64,000 nt of DNA from Micropterix aruncella (Eukaryota; Arthropoda; Insecta; Lepidoptera; Micropterigidae): positions 21,346,773 through 21,410,772 of the forward strand of contig OX155961.1 in NCBI GenBank assembly GCA_944548615.1, read 5' to 3'. The notes under the pieces are model-generated. The model saw only the letters and a list, made by a program, of their open reading frames with translations. It had not been told where the DNA came from and searched no databases. The stretch's first letter is position 1, and every line of letters begins with the position of its first letter. The translations under genes were made by a program, and so were the position numbers. This document shows positions 45,906-56,277 of the stretch, one piece after another.

Positions 45906-46440
45906 TCGCACGGAATGAATAACAGTTATGGATGGCGCAGCTGTCAAACAATAGGATCGCCGCGAACGCCATCTATTGAAAGTGGCCCATTTCCCAAAAT
46001 GACCAATTTCGATTTTCAGTTGTTTCAGTTCAGTTTCTTCAGATTTTCAGTTTCTTCAGATCTTCTTCAGTTTCAGATTTTCAGTTCAGTTTCTTTTTAT
46101 TTTTCCTAAATATTTTTTTTTGTGAAAGCGCCGGTCCAGCGATTGCTACTCTCCCCTATGTCCCTTTCTTAAATTTTGAGAATCGGAATAGCAAAAGAAT
46201 AGAAATGAATATTAATATTAATATATTTTAGAACCAACTAAGATTAGCTTGCGAGAAGGGGAATACAGACGAGAAATGGAATGTTTCGTTTGGATCAGTC
46301 GGCCAGAGCAGGCGAGCAGACGACTCAGCGCGCAAACCTGCGTGGGGCTTCATTTACCTTGCAATGTTTGTTAGTTAGTTTGTTGGTCAAATCTTCCAAG
46401 CTGAATTAGAACCACTTCCTCGTATCGTTACTTGTCGGTT
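45906..46440. other. Non-coding; TTTCAGTT-rich low complexity
   Basis: A TTTCAGTTTCTTCAGATTTTCAG-like tandem lies at 46,010-46,090. It includes a GGCGCAGCTGTCAAACAATAG phrase of unknown origin. No gene. Confidence 0.4.
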
Positions 46441-46770
46441 CAGTTCCAATAACAATGCATTTTATGGGGTGCATGACCTGATTCTACACCAAGGGTCGGC
46501 TCCTGACGAGGATACTCTTCCACGGTCACCAGCGCAGACACACACTTTTGTATACGCATTCAATTATGATAGTCCCGTTCCGTTGTCTCGCGACAGGGCT
46601 GCTGCACCCAGGGTTGGCTTTCAACGAGGGGACTCCTCAACGGTCAACAACACCAAAACGAAATGTTGTATACGCATTCAATTATGATAACCCGTTCAAG
46701 TTCCTACATAGCTGCTGCACCAAGTTTAAATTATGACATAGCTGCTGCACCCAGGGTTGGCTCGAGACGG
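46441..46770 (+). repeat. Minisatellite of about 120-bp units, cluster 2
   Basis: Units carry CACCCAGGGTTGGCTxxCxA, GGGGACTCCTCAACGGTCAA and GTATACGCATTCAATTATGA. There are three degenerate copies. Confidence 0.85.
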
Positions 46771-47288
46771 AGCATTTTAATAAAAGTTTTTTTGCAAAAT
46801 TTTGTACGTTTCGACTCGCAAAAAAGTGCACATCTCATTTCCGCTCTGTTATATATAAGCATGTTTCAATGAATTTATTTATACTACTTAACTGCAGTAC
46901 ATTACTAGTAAACAGCAAGATAAAAAGCACCGTAGGAGCTGATATATGAATAGGAGTGAGCGAGCGGTGCCGGTGCCGGTGATTGGGTGGCTGATGAAAG
47001 AGCGCTAATGAGGCGTCTTTGGCGACTGTTTGTTTTCATCTCCTCTCCTCTCATTCACGCCGTATATAATAGTAGCCTCTTCTATGCATTTCTAATACGG
47101 ACGATGCGGCTTCTGCGCGAATAGGTAGCTCTGTAATAACGGACACATACGCGTAGAGCATTGGCTGCTACATTTGCTCTGGATGTGTTTACAGTCTGTC
47201 AAGTACGTGAATAAAACCCTCCTGCAAAACCCGCTGCAAAACCCTCCTGACGCCGCTTCTAACAGCGCAAAAATGTATTTTAAAAATC
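46771..47288. other. Non-coding, nothing recognised
   Basis: GC-rich spots near 46,960-47,030 but no gene or matched repeat. Confidence 0.35.
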
Positions 47289-47960
47289 ATGCATCGCAAA
47301 CCATATGAATATGCTTCTAATGAACTCTTTAAAGAAGATCAAGTTTTGGATGCTAGGTTATTATTTATTAAAACTGCACTACGTTGGGTTTTCGTGGCCA
47401 AACAAAATAAATCTTTTAGTATTACGCACACGAAACCCACTAGACAACTCCTGAGTGATAATTTGAATGTATCTAGGATGAAGACGACTTTCGGACAGCT
47501 ACACTACTCTTTCATAGCTACAAGAGTTTATAATAAATTAAGCAGTGACATAAAAACCAGCCCCAATTGTCATTTGTTTAAAAGCAAAATAAATAAATGG
47601 ATGTTGCAAGAAGAGCGTTTATCTATCCATGCCATGATCGATGTAGTAGAATAAATTGAAGTTGACTTAACATATATTGTTTTTATATGTATGTATATGT
47701 GTATTCTAATGTATTTAATATTTCTATTTCCTATTTAATCATGTAATTTTTATTTAAAAAAAAAATTTATATATATATTTTAATTATTATTATTATTATT
47801 GTGTTTGGTTGGTTCATCGACCCTCGTTTTAAATGTAAAAATATAAATTGCTTGCCCTGGAGCGGGTATATCCCAGTTGAGCAGCACTAGCCAGTGAATG
47901 AAAGAGGAAAGTTTTTGCCATTTGTTTTAATATTATACTTATAGTAAATGGTTATTTTGA
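47289..47960 (+). pseudogene. LINE ORF2 C-terminal fragment with 3' UTR
   Basis: A 121-codon frame ends DVVE and contains RMKTTFGQLHYSFIATRVYN, the Jockey-type ORF2 C terminus also seen at 17.8 kb. 3' UTR with ATTATTATTATTATTG and GGTATATCCCAGTTGAGCAG follows. 5'-truncated. Confidence 0.75.
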
Positions 47961-48555
47961 TAATTTCAATAATAAAAAAAAACATCGTAAACAGTTTTAT
48001 GTTTACAAAACATTCATACAAAATAGTATATTTTTTACATGTCGTTTTTAAGATACGAGAAATGGCATATATTGCTCGTATGATGCTTCAGAAGAATTGG
48101 CCCAAGACGAAGCCTCCTTAAGGCAGATGCTCCTCGGTAGTAGGGCTGGCACAATTCATTCATTCATGTACCGCTCACATATTTTCTTGATATTTTCATT
48201 CATTTATGTATCGCTCACATTCATTCTTGATATATTTTCACGTATTTTTTATTGAATTGTTATTTTGAGATATTTATTTATTTATTTATTTAATAAATAT
48301 TTAAATAATGTAACGCCGTTTGCACCTAGTTACACATCATTAAAAATGTATTCTAATGCCGTTAGCGAAATTTGGCGAATATTTGGTTTATATGTATAAC
48401 CTGTTTTATATTTATTATCCAAGTCTTGTAATACTTTCAATGCATGGCGGTGTTATTAATGCATTGTTTAATAGTTTTCAACTAAATAATCTTATCAATA
48501 TATTTGATATTTTGTTAATAAATATGGTTTTACGGCAGCCGCGGCATATAGGTTA
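47961..48555. other. Non-coding; short tandem near 48,150-48,240
   Basis: ATTCATxxATGTAxCGCTCACAT occurs twice about 46 bp apart. No gene. Confidence 0.4.
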
Positions 48556-48640
48556 ACTGTAAGAGATTGTTTTCGAGATGATAAGAACGCAGTTGTATAT
48601 AGTTTTTTAAACAAAAAAGAGTTTTCTATCTATCTATCTA
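48556..48640 (+). repeat. LINE 3' tail with (TATC)n
   Basis: ACTGTAAGAGATTGTTTTCG ... TCTATCTATCTATC matches the 35,685-35,782 tail (CTGTAAGAGATTGTATTTTA). Confidence 0.7.
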
Positions 48641-48880
48641 ACTTAAGAACGCTATTAGTGGTCGATCGCGACCAAATAATGCCTATCACTTTCATTAATT
48701 TTCTTTATCTGCTTCTTTTTTTTACGCTTTTGCAATTTTAATCACACACTAACATTTTCTAGTTTCGCTTCGAATCATACCTATGTACTTGTTTCAACTC
48801 TTAAAAAATATTGACACTCATTATATAATAGATATATAATATGACGTATACATGATGACCGTCTGATTATGATTATATGT
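48641..48880. other. Spacer, nothing recognised
   Basis: AT-rich with no gene. Confidence 0.4.
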
Positions 48881-48881
48881 G

Positions 48882-49092
48882 AAATCGAAGACTATCGCGG
48901 TTGTTTGACACTATAAATAGGATAAAACGAATTTACCGCGTGAAGTTTGTAGCACCCGACGTTGCAGCCGCCGTTGTCAAGGGTAGACTCGCCTACCCTG
49001 AACAGTTTGCTCTGGACAACGGCGGCTGCAATGTCGCCGAAACGTCGGGTGCTACAAACTTCACGCGGTAAATTCGTTTTATCCTATTTATA
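48882..49092 (+). mobile_element. Hairpin element, copy III (short)
   Basis: It starts AATCGAAGACTATCGCGGTT. Arms of about 85 bp pair around 48,995. The right arm holds GGACAACGGCGGCTGCAATG and CGCCGAAACGTCGGG. Flanks ATGATTATATGTG and ATGGTTATTTGTA may be a decayed 13-bp duplication. Confidence 0.8.
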
Positions 49093-49625
49093 ATGGTTAT
49101 TTGTATTAGATATACTCGGACGTATGAGTTATTCTTGTACGCGGTTATTTTTTTGGACCTAGACTTGTCGATTCTGTCATTGCTCTTTCAGATCTGACTG
49201 ACCCGCGTTTCCGCCGGCGTCAAACTTTATTACGAGTCGTTATTTTCGAAAGCAAACATAGGGATGCAGATACATCGTTACCGGGATAAATTTTAATGTT
49301 TTATGATAATTATTATATGATATTTTACGATGTATCGGGCGATAATACGAGTGCAGTGTGCATTTCAATAAATACCTTAACAGTTTTAAAATATGCATCG
49401 AGCCGCAGTCACACTTTCGTCCATATAAGTATGTTGGTTTGTTTCTACTCGTTATTTTGAAATGTCACAATGGACGTGTTTATTATCATACGACAATCTC
49501 TCGCAAGCGACCCACTATGAAGCGTTTGTTGTATGCGTCCGAGTGGCATATTATTATGTGGAAGTGCATGTCTTATTGCATTCGATCGACCGAATTTAAA
49601 ATGCAAATCCCCTTCATTTTATCCC
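49093..49625. other. Non-coding, nothing recognised
   Basis: No gene or repeat was matched. Confidence 0.4.
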
Positions 49626-49692
49626 ATCAGGAAACGGTGACCCTGCCGTGAATCGAACCCGGAACCTAACTACTATGCGACCGGGCATATTA
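49626..49692 (-). repeat. tRNA-like sequence, probably SINE head or decayed tRNA
   Basis: Read on the minus strand, GGTCGCATAGTAGTTAG (A-box-like) is followed directly by GGTTCCGGGTTCGATTCACG, which holds a good pol III B box (GGTTCGATTC). The anticodon arm is missing, so it is not a functional tRNA. Confidence 0.5.
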
Positions 49693-49807
49693 TTTCTCGA
49701 AACATTTTGAACCGTGGACCGATCGATGTACAAATACAAATTAATTGCAAAAACTAGATCTCCATTTCAGGCTTCCGGAGACTATTAATATTAACCTTTG
49801 ACAGCCC

Positions 49808-49960
49808 GTTCCCACTTGTCGGGTGTCGAGACCCGATTTTTTATCGGATGTCGGCGCCTCTGTTCACACTTGTCGGGTTTCGGGTCCGATTTTTAATCGG
49901 ATGTCGTCGCTTTGTTCACACTTATCGGGTGTAGAGTCCGATTTTTACTTTCCTGCCAAG
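49808..49960. repeat. Tandem repeat, three units of 52-54 bp
   Basis: CACTTxTCGGGTxTxGxGxC then CGATTTTTxATCGGATGTCG begins at 49,813, 49,867 and 49,919. A related sequence lies inverted at 56,780-56,940. Confidence 0.8.
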
Positions 49961-50037
49961 GAAAGTGTGTATTCTCCGACGATAGCGCCGAAACGCTTTA
50001 TCCGATTGAGCTGAAATTTGGCATGAAGGCATCATTT

Positions 50038-50572
50038 GGTCATGGCATGAACTGAAAAGATTGTGGTTGAAATCCGTCCACCCTGGGTTGGCTCTCGATG
50101 AGGGAACTCCTCAACGGTCAACAGCAGAGACCCAAAATTTTGTATATGCATTCAATTATGATAGCCCTTCCATATTCTACCATGGCATGGCTGATGAGCC
50201 CTGGGTTGGCTCCCGATGAGGGAACTCCTCAGCGGTCAACAGCTGAGACCCAAAAGTTTGTATACGCATTCAATTATGATAGCCCCTTCCCAGCTAGCTA
50301 TGACATGGCTGATGTACCCTGGGTTGGCTCCCGATGAGGGGACTCCTCAACGGTCAACAGCAAAGAATCAAAATTTTGTAGGAGCTCCCTCATCGGGAGC
50401 CAACCCAGGGTACATCAGCCATGTCATGGTGACACTTGGAAGTGGCTATCACAAATGAATGCGTATACAAAATGTTCGGTCTCTGTTGTTGACCGTTGAG
50501 GAGTCCTCTAGTCGGGAGCCAACCCTGGGTGGACGGATTTTAACCAAAATCTATTCAGCTCACGCCATGACC
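50038..50572. mobile_element. Foldback element built from 120-bp minisatellite units
   Basis: The left arm (GTCATGGCATGAACTGAAAA, ATCCGTCCACCCTGGGTTGG) holds three direct units with starts near 50,078, 50,195 and 50,316. The right arm from about 50,384 is inverted and ends CCAACCCTGGGTGGACGGAT ... GCCATGACC. So a satellite array is enclosed by inverted ends. Confidence 0.85.
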
Positions 50573-50654
50573 ATTGCGTTGCGGTCGGCGGAACGGTTAA
50601 GTGTTCGTATCAGTTGCTATATTGTTTAATTATTTTTACGTATAATAAGTTTAT

Positions 50655-51058
50655 TTATTTATTTATTTATTTATTTAACAGGGAAAACATACAGCGCTAC
50701 AAAAAAATATTACAATTACATTAAATACAATATTTCTGGCCGATGACATGCTTTCAACAATAGTTTTAGTTAGTTAAGTCTCCAATACGCACAGTGCATT
50801 CTGTGGGGGTTGGGAGGGGAAAAGGTAAGGAAAAGGATGGAATGGGTGTTAATAGATTTTAAGTAATAATGTGCAGTACAAAAAATACAAATTTGAAAAA
50901 TTTGAAAAGTTAAGAAAATTAAGAAAAAATTACTCCATCATATAAACCATCATATACAGTTATCATATACAGTTAAAGAACAGTATCATATACAGTTAAA
51001 GAACAACGAACGAAAAACCAAGTAGTCCCTAAGTCAATAGTATCCCATAAGTGGCCTG
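50655..51058 (-). repeat. LINE 3' end, uninterrupted counterpart of 41,336-42,420
   Basis: TTTATTTATTTATTTATTTA at the left is an inverted (AAAT)n tail, followed by CATACAGCGCTACAAAAAAA and shared 3' UTR. The phrase ATCATATACAGTTAAAGAAC is duplicated near 50,955-51,000. Confidence 0.8.
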
Positions 51059-51933
51059 TTTTCATCTTTGTGCATCATTGCCGATAATCTATCAACCGGG
51101 CATGCTGCAGAGTTGAAAATAAGAGTAAAATCAAACAGGATTATCCAGGTATCGAAGTTTTAAATATTATCATTTCATCGAAATTCAAAACGGAATCGGT
51201 CGGTATATTGGACAAAAAAGATACGTTCAAGTGAACGGATCTCGAAGAACGATTCAATTTGGCATTATCCAATCAGAAGAACCGGATCCTGTAGTGTCAA
51301 TCGGAAAAAAATACAGATCGTATATTTATTGCCACCTTCATATTTAGATATTCGAGGACGCCAATTTGCAGCGATCGAATTGTATATTAACCGGGATTCG
51401 CGCCTTCCAGGTCGCAAATCTAACCTTTAAATTCGCAAATTGAAACATAACTGCATCGGTACCTCGAAGTTAAGCGAATAATATAAAAATAAAAACAAAC
51501 AAAACCCGCGGTGTCGCCGTCGGTTTGTACGAGGTCGCACACGGCTGGATGGTAGTTGATTTTAACGCAATCTCACGGAAATAACCAGCTCTCACTCAAT
51601 GCGCAAATGCAGCTTACCACTGTTCGTAAAATTACTTTCTGACTCCAAAATACAGGAAAAAAGTGCTAGAAGCGAGAGTTCATTAGAAAGTACACAGAAG
51701 TAAGCAAGACACGCAGTCAACAGTAGCAGCAGCTGTCATTAGGTAGCTGACTGATTCGTCAAAATCCAGCCCAATCATCGAAGGAATCTCGAAGGGTTGT
51801 CAGTGTGGAAATATTCCTCATATCTCGGGTTTTTTTTCCCACACCTTCCATTTTAAATAAAATACTGTTATATTTACTTTTGGAGTTGTTGAGCTGCTTA
51901 ATCCTACACTTCAATCCGTAACATTAATTTATA
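51059..51933 (+). other. Probable 5' UTR of the CR1-type LINE
   Basis: Non-coding sequence between the end of the preceding repeat and ORF1, with no match elsewhere in the window. The exact 5' end of the element is inferred from where similarity to 42.4 kb ends. Confidence 0.5.
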
Positions 51934-53415
51934 ATGTCTAGGATGACAAGAGGTCAAACAAAAAAAATGCTGCAATGCGATGGCATTGCGGACATAGGAG
52001 TAGATACATATAAAGACACCATCAAAAAACTAAGTTTTGATCTCAATAAAATTAATGACGTAAATAATAAACTTGTGAAAGAACTTGACGATAACTGCCA
52101 AGAATTTGAACGATTATGTAAAGAAAATATTCAGATTAAAAAAGACTATGCAACATCTCAATTTATTGTCGACGAAGCGAAAGCGAAAATAATGGAAATG
52201 GCAACAAAACTATCCGATTTTGAAGAAGAATTGATGGAATCACGGTATTTGTCTGGCCACGTCTTATTTTTAGAAAAAAAAGTTGCTGATTATGAAAGGA
52301 AAGATTATTCGCTGAAAAATGACGAATTAATTTTAGAAAACTTTGCATTGGAAACATCACTAGTCAACGACCTACTCATCTTAAGACAAAAATTAATAGA
52401 CAAAGAAGATGAGTGTGAAAAATTAAATCATGATGTAATAGAAAAGGACCAAATCATTGACCTATTGAACAAACAAATAAAGAAAAAAACACTCTTGTTA
52501 ACGCGTTCCAGTGATCTAAAAAGTAAAAAGACTGTTGGAAATGATGTAAAAAATTCTGTCAAACAAAACAAGAAAAATAATTTGTCTTCTAATAGGGCTA
52601 ACTATATTGGAAAAAACCCTTTTAGCCCGAATCCCAATATCACAGAAGCAACGAACATCACTACAGCGAATATTCCAGTGGAACCTTTGAAAACCATAGC
52701 TCCCACAGGAAAAAAATCAAAGGTTTTAAACTTTTCCGCTCAACCCACAAAAAAAATTAATAAAAATAAAAATAAAATTATAAGTAAAACAGACAACAAA
52801 GACCACACATCACGGTCAAGAAACCAAGTCAAACAGGGGAAGGTGTTAATTCTAACGGATGAGAACGGAAAGATGAGTGCAGGGCTTCTGAATGACATTT
52901 TACCTAAAACCTATCAAGTGACAAGTATTACTAAAACCGATGCACAATTATTTGGGGTATGCAGCAATACGAACAATATGGTATCATGCTTTGACAAAAA
53001 CGACTACGTTATAGTAATGGGTGGTCTCCATTATAGCTACCTCAAAAATCGATACGAGAAAGTACGCACCACACATATCATTGAAAACAGTATGAAAGAA
53101 TTATTAGACCACACGGAAAATACAAATTTGATTATCTGCAGTATACCCTATAGACTGGATATCAACCGTCATAATTTAGATATCTACAATATTAATAAAA
53201 ATATAAAGAACATCTCTTTAACGAGAAAACATGCAACATACGTAGAACTAGCAGACCATCTGGAGGAAGAAGACTATGTTGCGAGAGGATCTCACCTAAA
53301 TATAAGAGGAAAGAGGAAATTCACAGCACTTATAAATAATGCAATAATAAAAATAATGAAGAACCAAACGTCAAAAAACGGATTAAGACAACCGACGCTC
53401 GAAGGAAGAGGATAA
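51934..53415 (+). CDS. CR1/Jockey-type LINE ORF1 protein
   Basis: An uninterrupted 493-residue frame starting at ATG 51,934. Residues about 20-190 are rich in Lys, Glu and Leu heptads and predict a long coiled coil. Residues about 190-300 are basic and Asn/Lys-rich, fitting RNA binding. The last 190 residues resemble the SGNH-esterase domain of CR1 ORF1 proteins: KVLILTDENGKMSAG (where active copies have GDS), YVIVMGGLHYSYL, NLIICSIPYRLD and ARGSHLNIRGK with the His of the final block. The nucleophile box reads TDEN instead of GDS and the usual Asp before His is not evident, so esterase activity is doubtful. ORF1 proteins form ribonucleoprotein particles with the LINE RNA. ORF2 follows directly. 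Confidence 0.85.
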   Translation: MSRMTRGQTKKMLQCDGIADIGVDTYKDTIKKLSFDLNKINDVNNKLVKELDDNCQEFERLCKENIQIKKDYATSQFIVDEAKAKIMEMATKLSDFEEELMESRYLSGHVLFLEKKVADYERKDYSLKNDELILENFALETSLVNDLLILRQKLIDKEDECEKLNHDVIEKDQIIDLLNKQIKKKTLLLTRSSDLKSKKTVGNDVKNSVKQNKKNNLSSNRANYIGKNPFSPNPNITEATNITTANIPVEPLKTIAPTGKKSKVLNFSAQPTKKINKNKNKIISKTDNKDHTSRSRNQVKQGKVLILTDENGKMSAGLLNDILPKTYQVTSITKTDAQLFGVCSNTNNMVSCFDKNDYVIVMGGLHYSYLKNRYEKVRTTHIIENSMKELLDHTENTNLIICSIPYRLDINRHNLDIYNINKNIKNISLTRKHATYVELADHLEEEDYVARGSHLNIRGKRKFTALINNAIIKIMKNQTSKNGLRQPTLEGRG

Positions 53416-53456
53416 CCAACTCTGACGTCTTTCTCCTCAAGATCGTCCACCAAAAT

Positions 53457-54695
53457 ATGCAAGGCTTGAAAAATAAAACACTAGATGCCAGTTTAGAACT
53501 CGAAAACCTCAATGCAAGCATATTTTGTGTCAGCGAATCGTGGTTCCATGAAAGTGAAAAAAATACTGTAACTATCTCTGGATTCATACTAGCTAGCTGC
53601 TTCACAAGAGACCATCATATTAGGGGTGGATCTGCTATTTTTGTAAAATCGGGTGTATTATTTAAAAATCGTGAAGATATTTGCAAACTTTCCATTGAGA
53701 TGGTAATCGAAATTAGCTGTATATATCTATCGGAGCTATCTGCATATGTTCTTTGCTTATATAGAAGTCCGGAGTCAGATTTTCACATCTTCTTAAATAC
53801 CCTAGAAATAGTACTTGACAAGTTAGCTAGGGATTCATCCAAAATAATACTGTGTGCCGATTTTAACGTCAATTTTTTAGAAAAATCTAATAATGGCGAT
53901 ACTTTAATGGATCTTTGCTTGTCTTATAATTTAATCAGAACTATAGACTTCCCTACGCGAACGACAGCTAGCAGCAGTAAATGCATAGATAATATATTTA
54001 CTAACTCTGATAATTTTTCCGTTCAGCCAGTCAGTTGCGGACTATCAGATCATGGCGGACAAATGATTGCCATTAAGTATAGCAATGTAGTCAAGAAACT
54101 GGCACAGAATATTAGCAGAAGAAAAGTAACAGCAAAAAACCTTGATATTTTCCAGACAGCCTTGACAGAAAATGATTTTATCGCTTCCACGAATGATCCT
54201 GATCATCTGTATAATGAGTTCTTCAGATGGTATCTCGCTGCATTGGATAGCTCAATTCCCGTGAGGCAATCAACTCAGAAACTTTCAAAAACTTTTAATG
54301 ACTGGGCAACACCGGGAATCAAGATATCCAAACAGCGGATGCTGCATCTGAATGAAATACAGAAAAATAGTAATGATACCATAGTTCTCGAATACATCAA
54401 AACATACAAAAAGACATACAAAAAAGTAGTATGGTTTGCTAAGCAGAAATACTTAAAATACACTATAGATAATTCCGATAATAAAGTCAAGGCTGCCTGG
54501 AATATTATTAAAAAAGAATGTACACGGAACCAAACAGGTAATCATTGCGTACGCCTCAACGTCAATGGCAGTAGTATAGATGATGCGACAACGGTTGCAG
54601 AACTTTTTAATGACTATTTCAGCTCTATACCCTTAAATACCAGCTGCCAGAATAAGGGAAATCACTCAGCTTTAGGCCTGCTTGAGGACTCGTAA
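53457..54695 (+). CDS. CR1/Jockey-type LINE ORF2, endonuclease part (frameshifted)
   Basis: 412 residues. The frame is open upstream of ATG 53,457 back to about 53,345 in the -1 frame relative to ORF1, giving the family-typical LKIVHQNMQGLKNK start. The apurinic-type endonuclease (exonuclease-endonuclease-phosphatase fold) shows NMQGLKN, FCVSESWF with the metal-binding Glu, IILCADFNVNF, FPTRTTASSSKCIDNIF and GLSDHGGQ with the catalytic Asp-His pair. It would nick target DNA to prime reverse transcription. The frame ends at LLEDS plus stop, just before an A8 run. One base less at about 54,696 would join it to the RT frame that overlaps it at 54,682. Confidence 0.9.
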   Translation: MQGLKNKTLDASLELENLNASIFCVSESWFHESEKNTVTISGFILASCFTRDHHIRGGSAIFVKSGVLFKNREDICKLSIEMVIEISCIYLSELSAYVLCLYRSPESDFHIFLNTLEIVLDKLARDSSKIILCADFNVNFLEKSNNGDTLMDLCLSYNLIRTIDFPTRTTASSSKCIDNIFTNSDNFSVQPVSCGLSDHGGQMIAIKYSNVVKKLAQNISRRKVTAKNLDIFQTALTENDFIASTNDPDHLYNEFFRWYLAALDSSIPVRQSTQKLSKTFNDWATPGIKISKQRMLHLNEIQKNSNDTIVLEYIKTYKKTYKKVVWFAKQKYLKYTIDNSDNKVKAAWNIIKKECTRNQTGNHCVRLNVNGSSIDDATTVAELFNDYFSSIPLNTSCQNKGNHSALGLLEDS

Positions 54696-56277
54696 AAAAA
54701 ATCCAAATTCATTGTTATTCTCCCCCACCAATTCTTCCGAAATAATTAAAGTTGCTAAATCACTTAAAATGAAAAATTCAACAGACCTATGGAATATATC
54801 CACCAAAATCCTAAAGAGTTCTGTAACCGTAATCTCGCACAATCTATCTTTTATCTTTAATCGATGCATGGAACATGGATTCTTTCCCACCGAAATGAAG
54901 ATGGCCAAAGTAGTGCCGATATTTAAAAAAGGTTGCCCAGAAAACAGAGATAATTATCGACCCATATCTCTTTTACCAGTTTTCAGCAAAATTTTTGAAA
55001 AATTACTTCTTATCCGACTTGTTAATTTCTTTGCTGAAAACCAAATCCTGTCTAAAAAACAATTTGGATTTCAAAAAAATCTCTCTACGCAAGATGCAAT
55101 CGCCAGTCTAATTAAAAAAACACTACTTGGGCTAGACAATATGAAAAAAACCGTAGGCATTTTCTGTGACCTCTCTAAGGCTTTTGATTGCGTAGACCAC
55201 TCAATTCTACTTGAAAAATTGGAACACTACGGCATTAGGAATAAGGAACTGCAACTCATGGAATCTTATTTGCAAGAACGCACTCAGATTACGCAAGTCG
55301 AAAATAGCAAGAGCGCGCCACAGAATATCCGCAAAGGTGTTCCTCAAGGATCGATACTTGGACCTTTTCTCTTCCTCGTCTATATTAATGACATCCCAGA
55401 GTGCCTGAAATCCGTGGATGATGAAATCATTTTATTCGCCGATGATACTTCACTTCTTTTTAGCGATAAAAATAAAGACACTTTGGCCCAAAGAATAAAA
55501 GAAACAATAGATAGGCTTAGTATATGGTTCCAAGTTAATAAATTGTCACTTAACGTAAATAAATCAAAATCAATATGCTTCTCTTTGCGGCCGTCTGATT
55601 ATAATGAAATAGACGTATACTTTGGGTCTGACCAACTAGAAAATGTCTCCTCCACGAAATTTCTCGGTTTAGAAATTGATCAAAAATTACAATGGTCTGA
55701 TCACTTAAATGATCTCAGTAAAAAATTGTGCAGTGCCATATTCGCCATTAGAAAGATAAGAAGTTTATGCGGTTTTGAAGCAGCTAAATCCGTCTATTTT
55801 GCATATTTCCACTCTCTAATAACGTATGGCCTACTGTTTTGGGGAATGGCACCAAACTCAAAAAGAATTTTTCTCCTCCAGAAAAGAGCGGTACGCAGTT
55901 TATATAGAGTCTCACCGAGAAGTTCTTGTAAGCCGCTATTTGTAAAATCAGGAATAATGACTCTATTTTCTTCTTACATCTACCAAAATATTATGTACGC
56001 TCGTAGACACCTAACAGAAGCTCCGGTGAATAGTGATTTTCATCATCACGATACGAGAAATAAATCCAATCTCCACATAAACCGACAGCGACTTAGCAAA
56101 GTGCGATACAGTTTTATTCATCAAAATTTGTCGTTCTATAATAAGATTCCAGAGCAAATGAAAAGCCTCGGAGAGGTCCAATTTAAAAAGATAATCATAA
56201 ATAATTTGGTAAGAAACCCAATTTATGGTATAAGGGAGTTTGAAAATTCTGAGTCTATTTTCCATGTTGATGATTAA
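54682..56277 (+). CDS. CR1/Jockey-type LINE ORF2, reverse transcriptase part
   Basis: A 531-codon frame, really the continuation of the endonuclease frame; its own ATG at 54,682 is probably not a true start. RT blocks in order: KVVPIFKKG, NYRPISLLPVFSKIFEK, KKQFGFQ, FCDLSKAFDCVDHSIL, KGVPQGSILGPFLFLVYIND, LFADDTSLL (catalytic FADD at 55,435-55,446), NKLSLNVNKSKSICF and FLGLEID. The C-terminal thumb region ends IYGIREFENSESIFHVDD. All catalytic Asp residues are present. Apart from the junction frameshift no damage is seen, so this insertion is young. It copies LINE RNA at nicked target DNA in the nucleus. Confidence 0.92.
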   Translation: MRTRKKNPNSLLFSPTNSSEIIKVAKSLKMKNSTDLWNISTKILKSSVTVISHNLSFIFNRCMEHGFFPTEMKMAKVVPIFKKGCPENRDNYRPISLLPVFSKIFEKLLLIRLVNFFAENQILSKKQFGFQKNLSTQDAIASLIKKTLLGLDNMKKTVGIFCDLSKAFDCVDHSILLEKLEHYGIRNKELQLMESYLQERTQITQVENSKSAPQNIRKGVPQGSILGPFLFLVYINDIPECLKSVDDEIILFADDTSLLFSDKNKDTLAQRIKETIDRLSIWFQVNKLSLNVNKSKSICFSLRPSDYNEIDVYFGSDQLENVSSTKFLGLEIDQKLQWSDHLNDLSKKLCSAIFAIRKIRSLCGFEAAKSVYFAYFHSLITYGLLFWGMAPNSKRIFLLQKRAVRSLYRVSPRSSCKPLFVKSGIMTLFSSYIYQNIMYARRHLTEAPVNSDFHHHDTRNKSNLHINRQRLSKVRYSFIHQNLSFYNKIPEQMKSLGEVQFKKIIINNLVRNPIYGIREFENSESIFHVDD

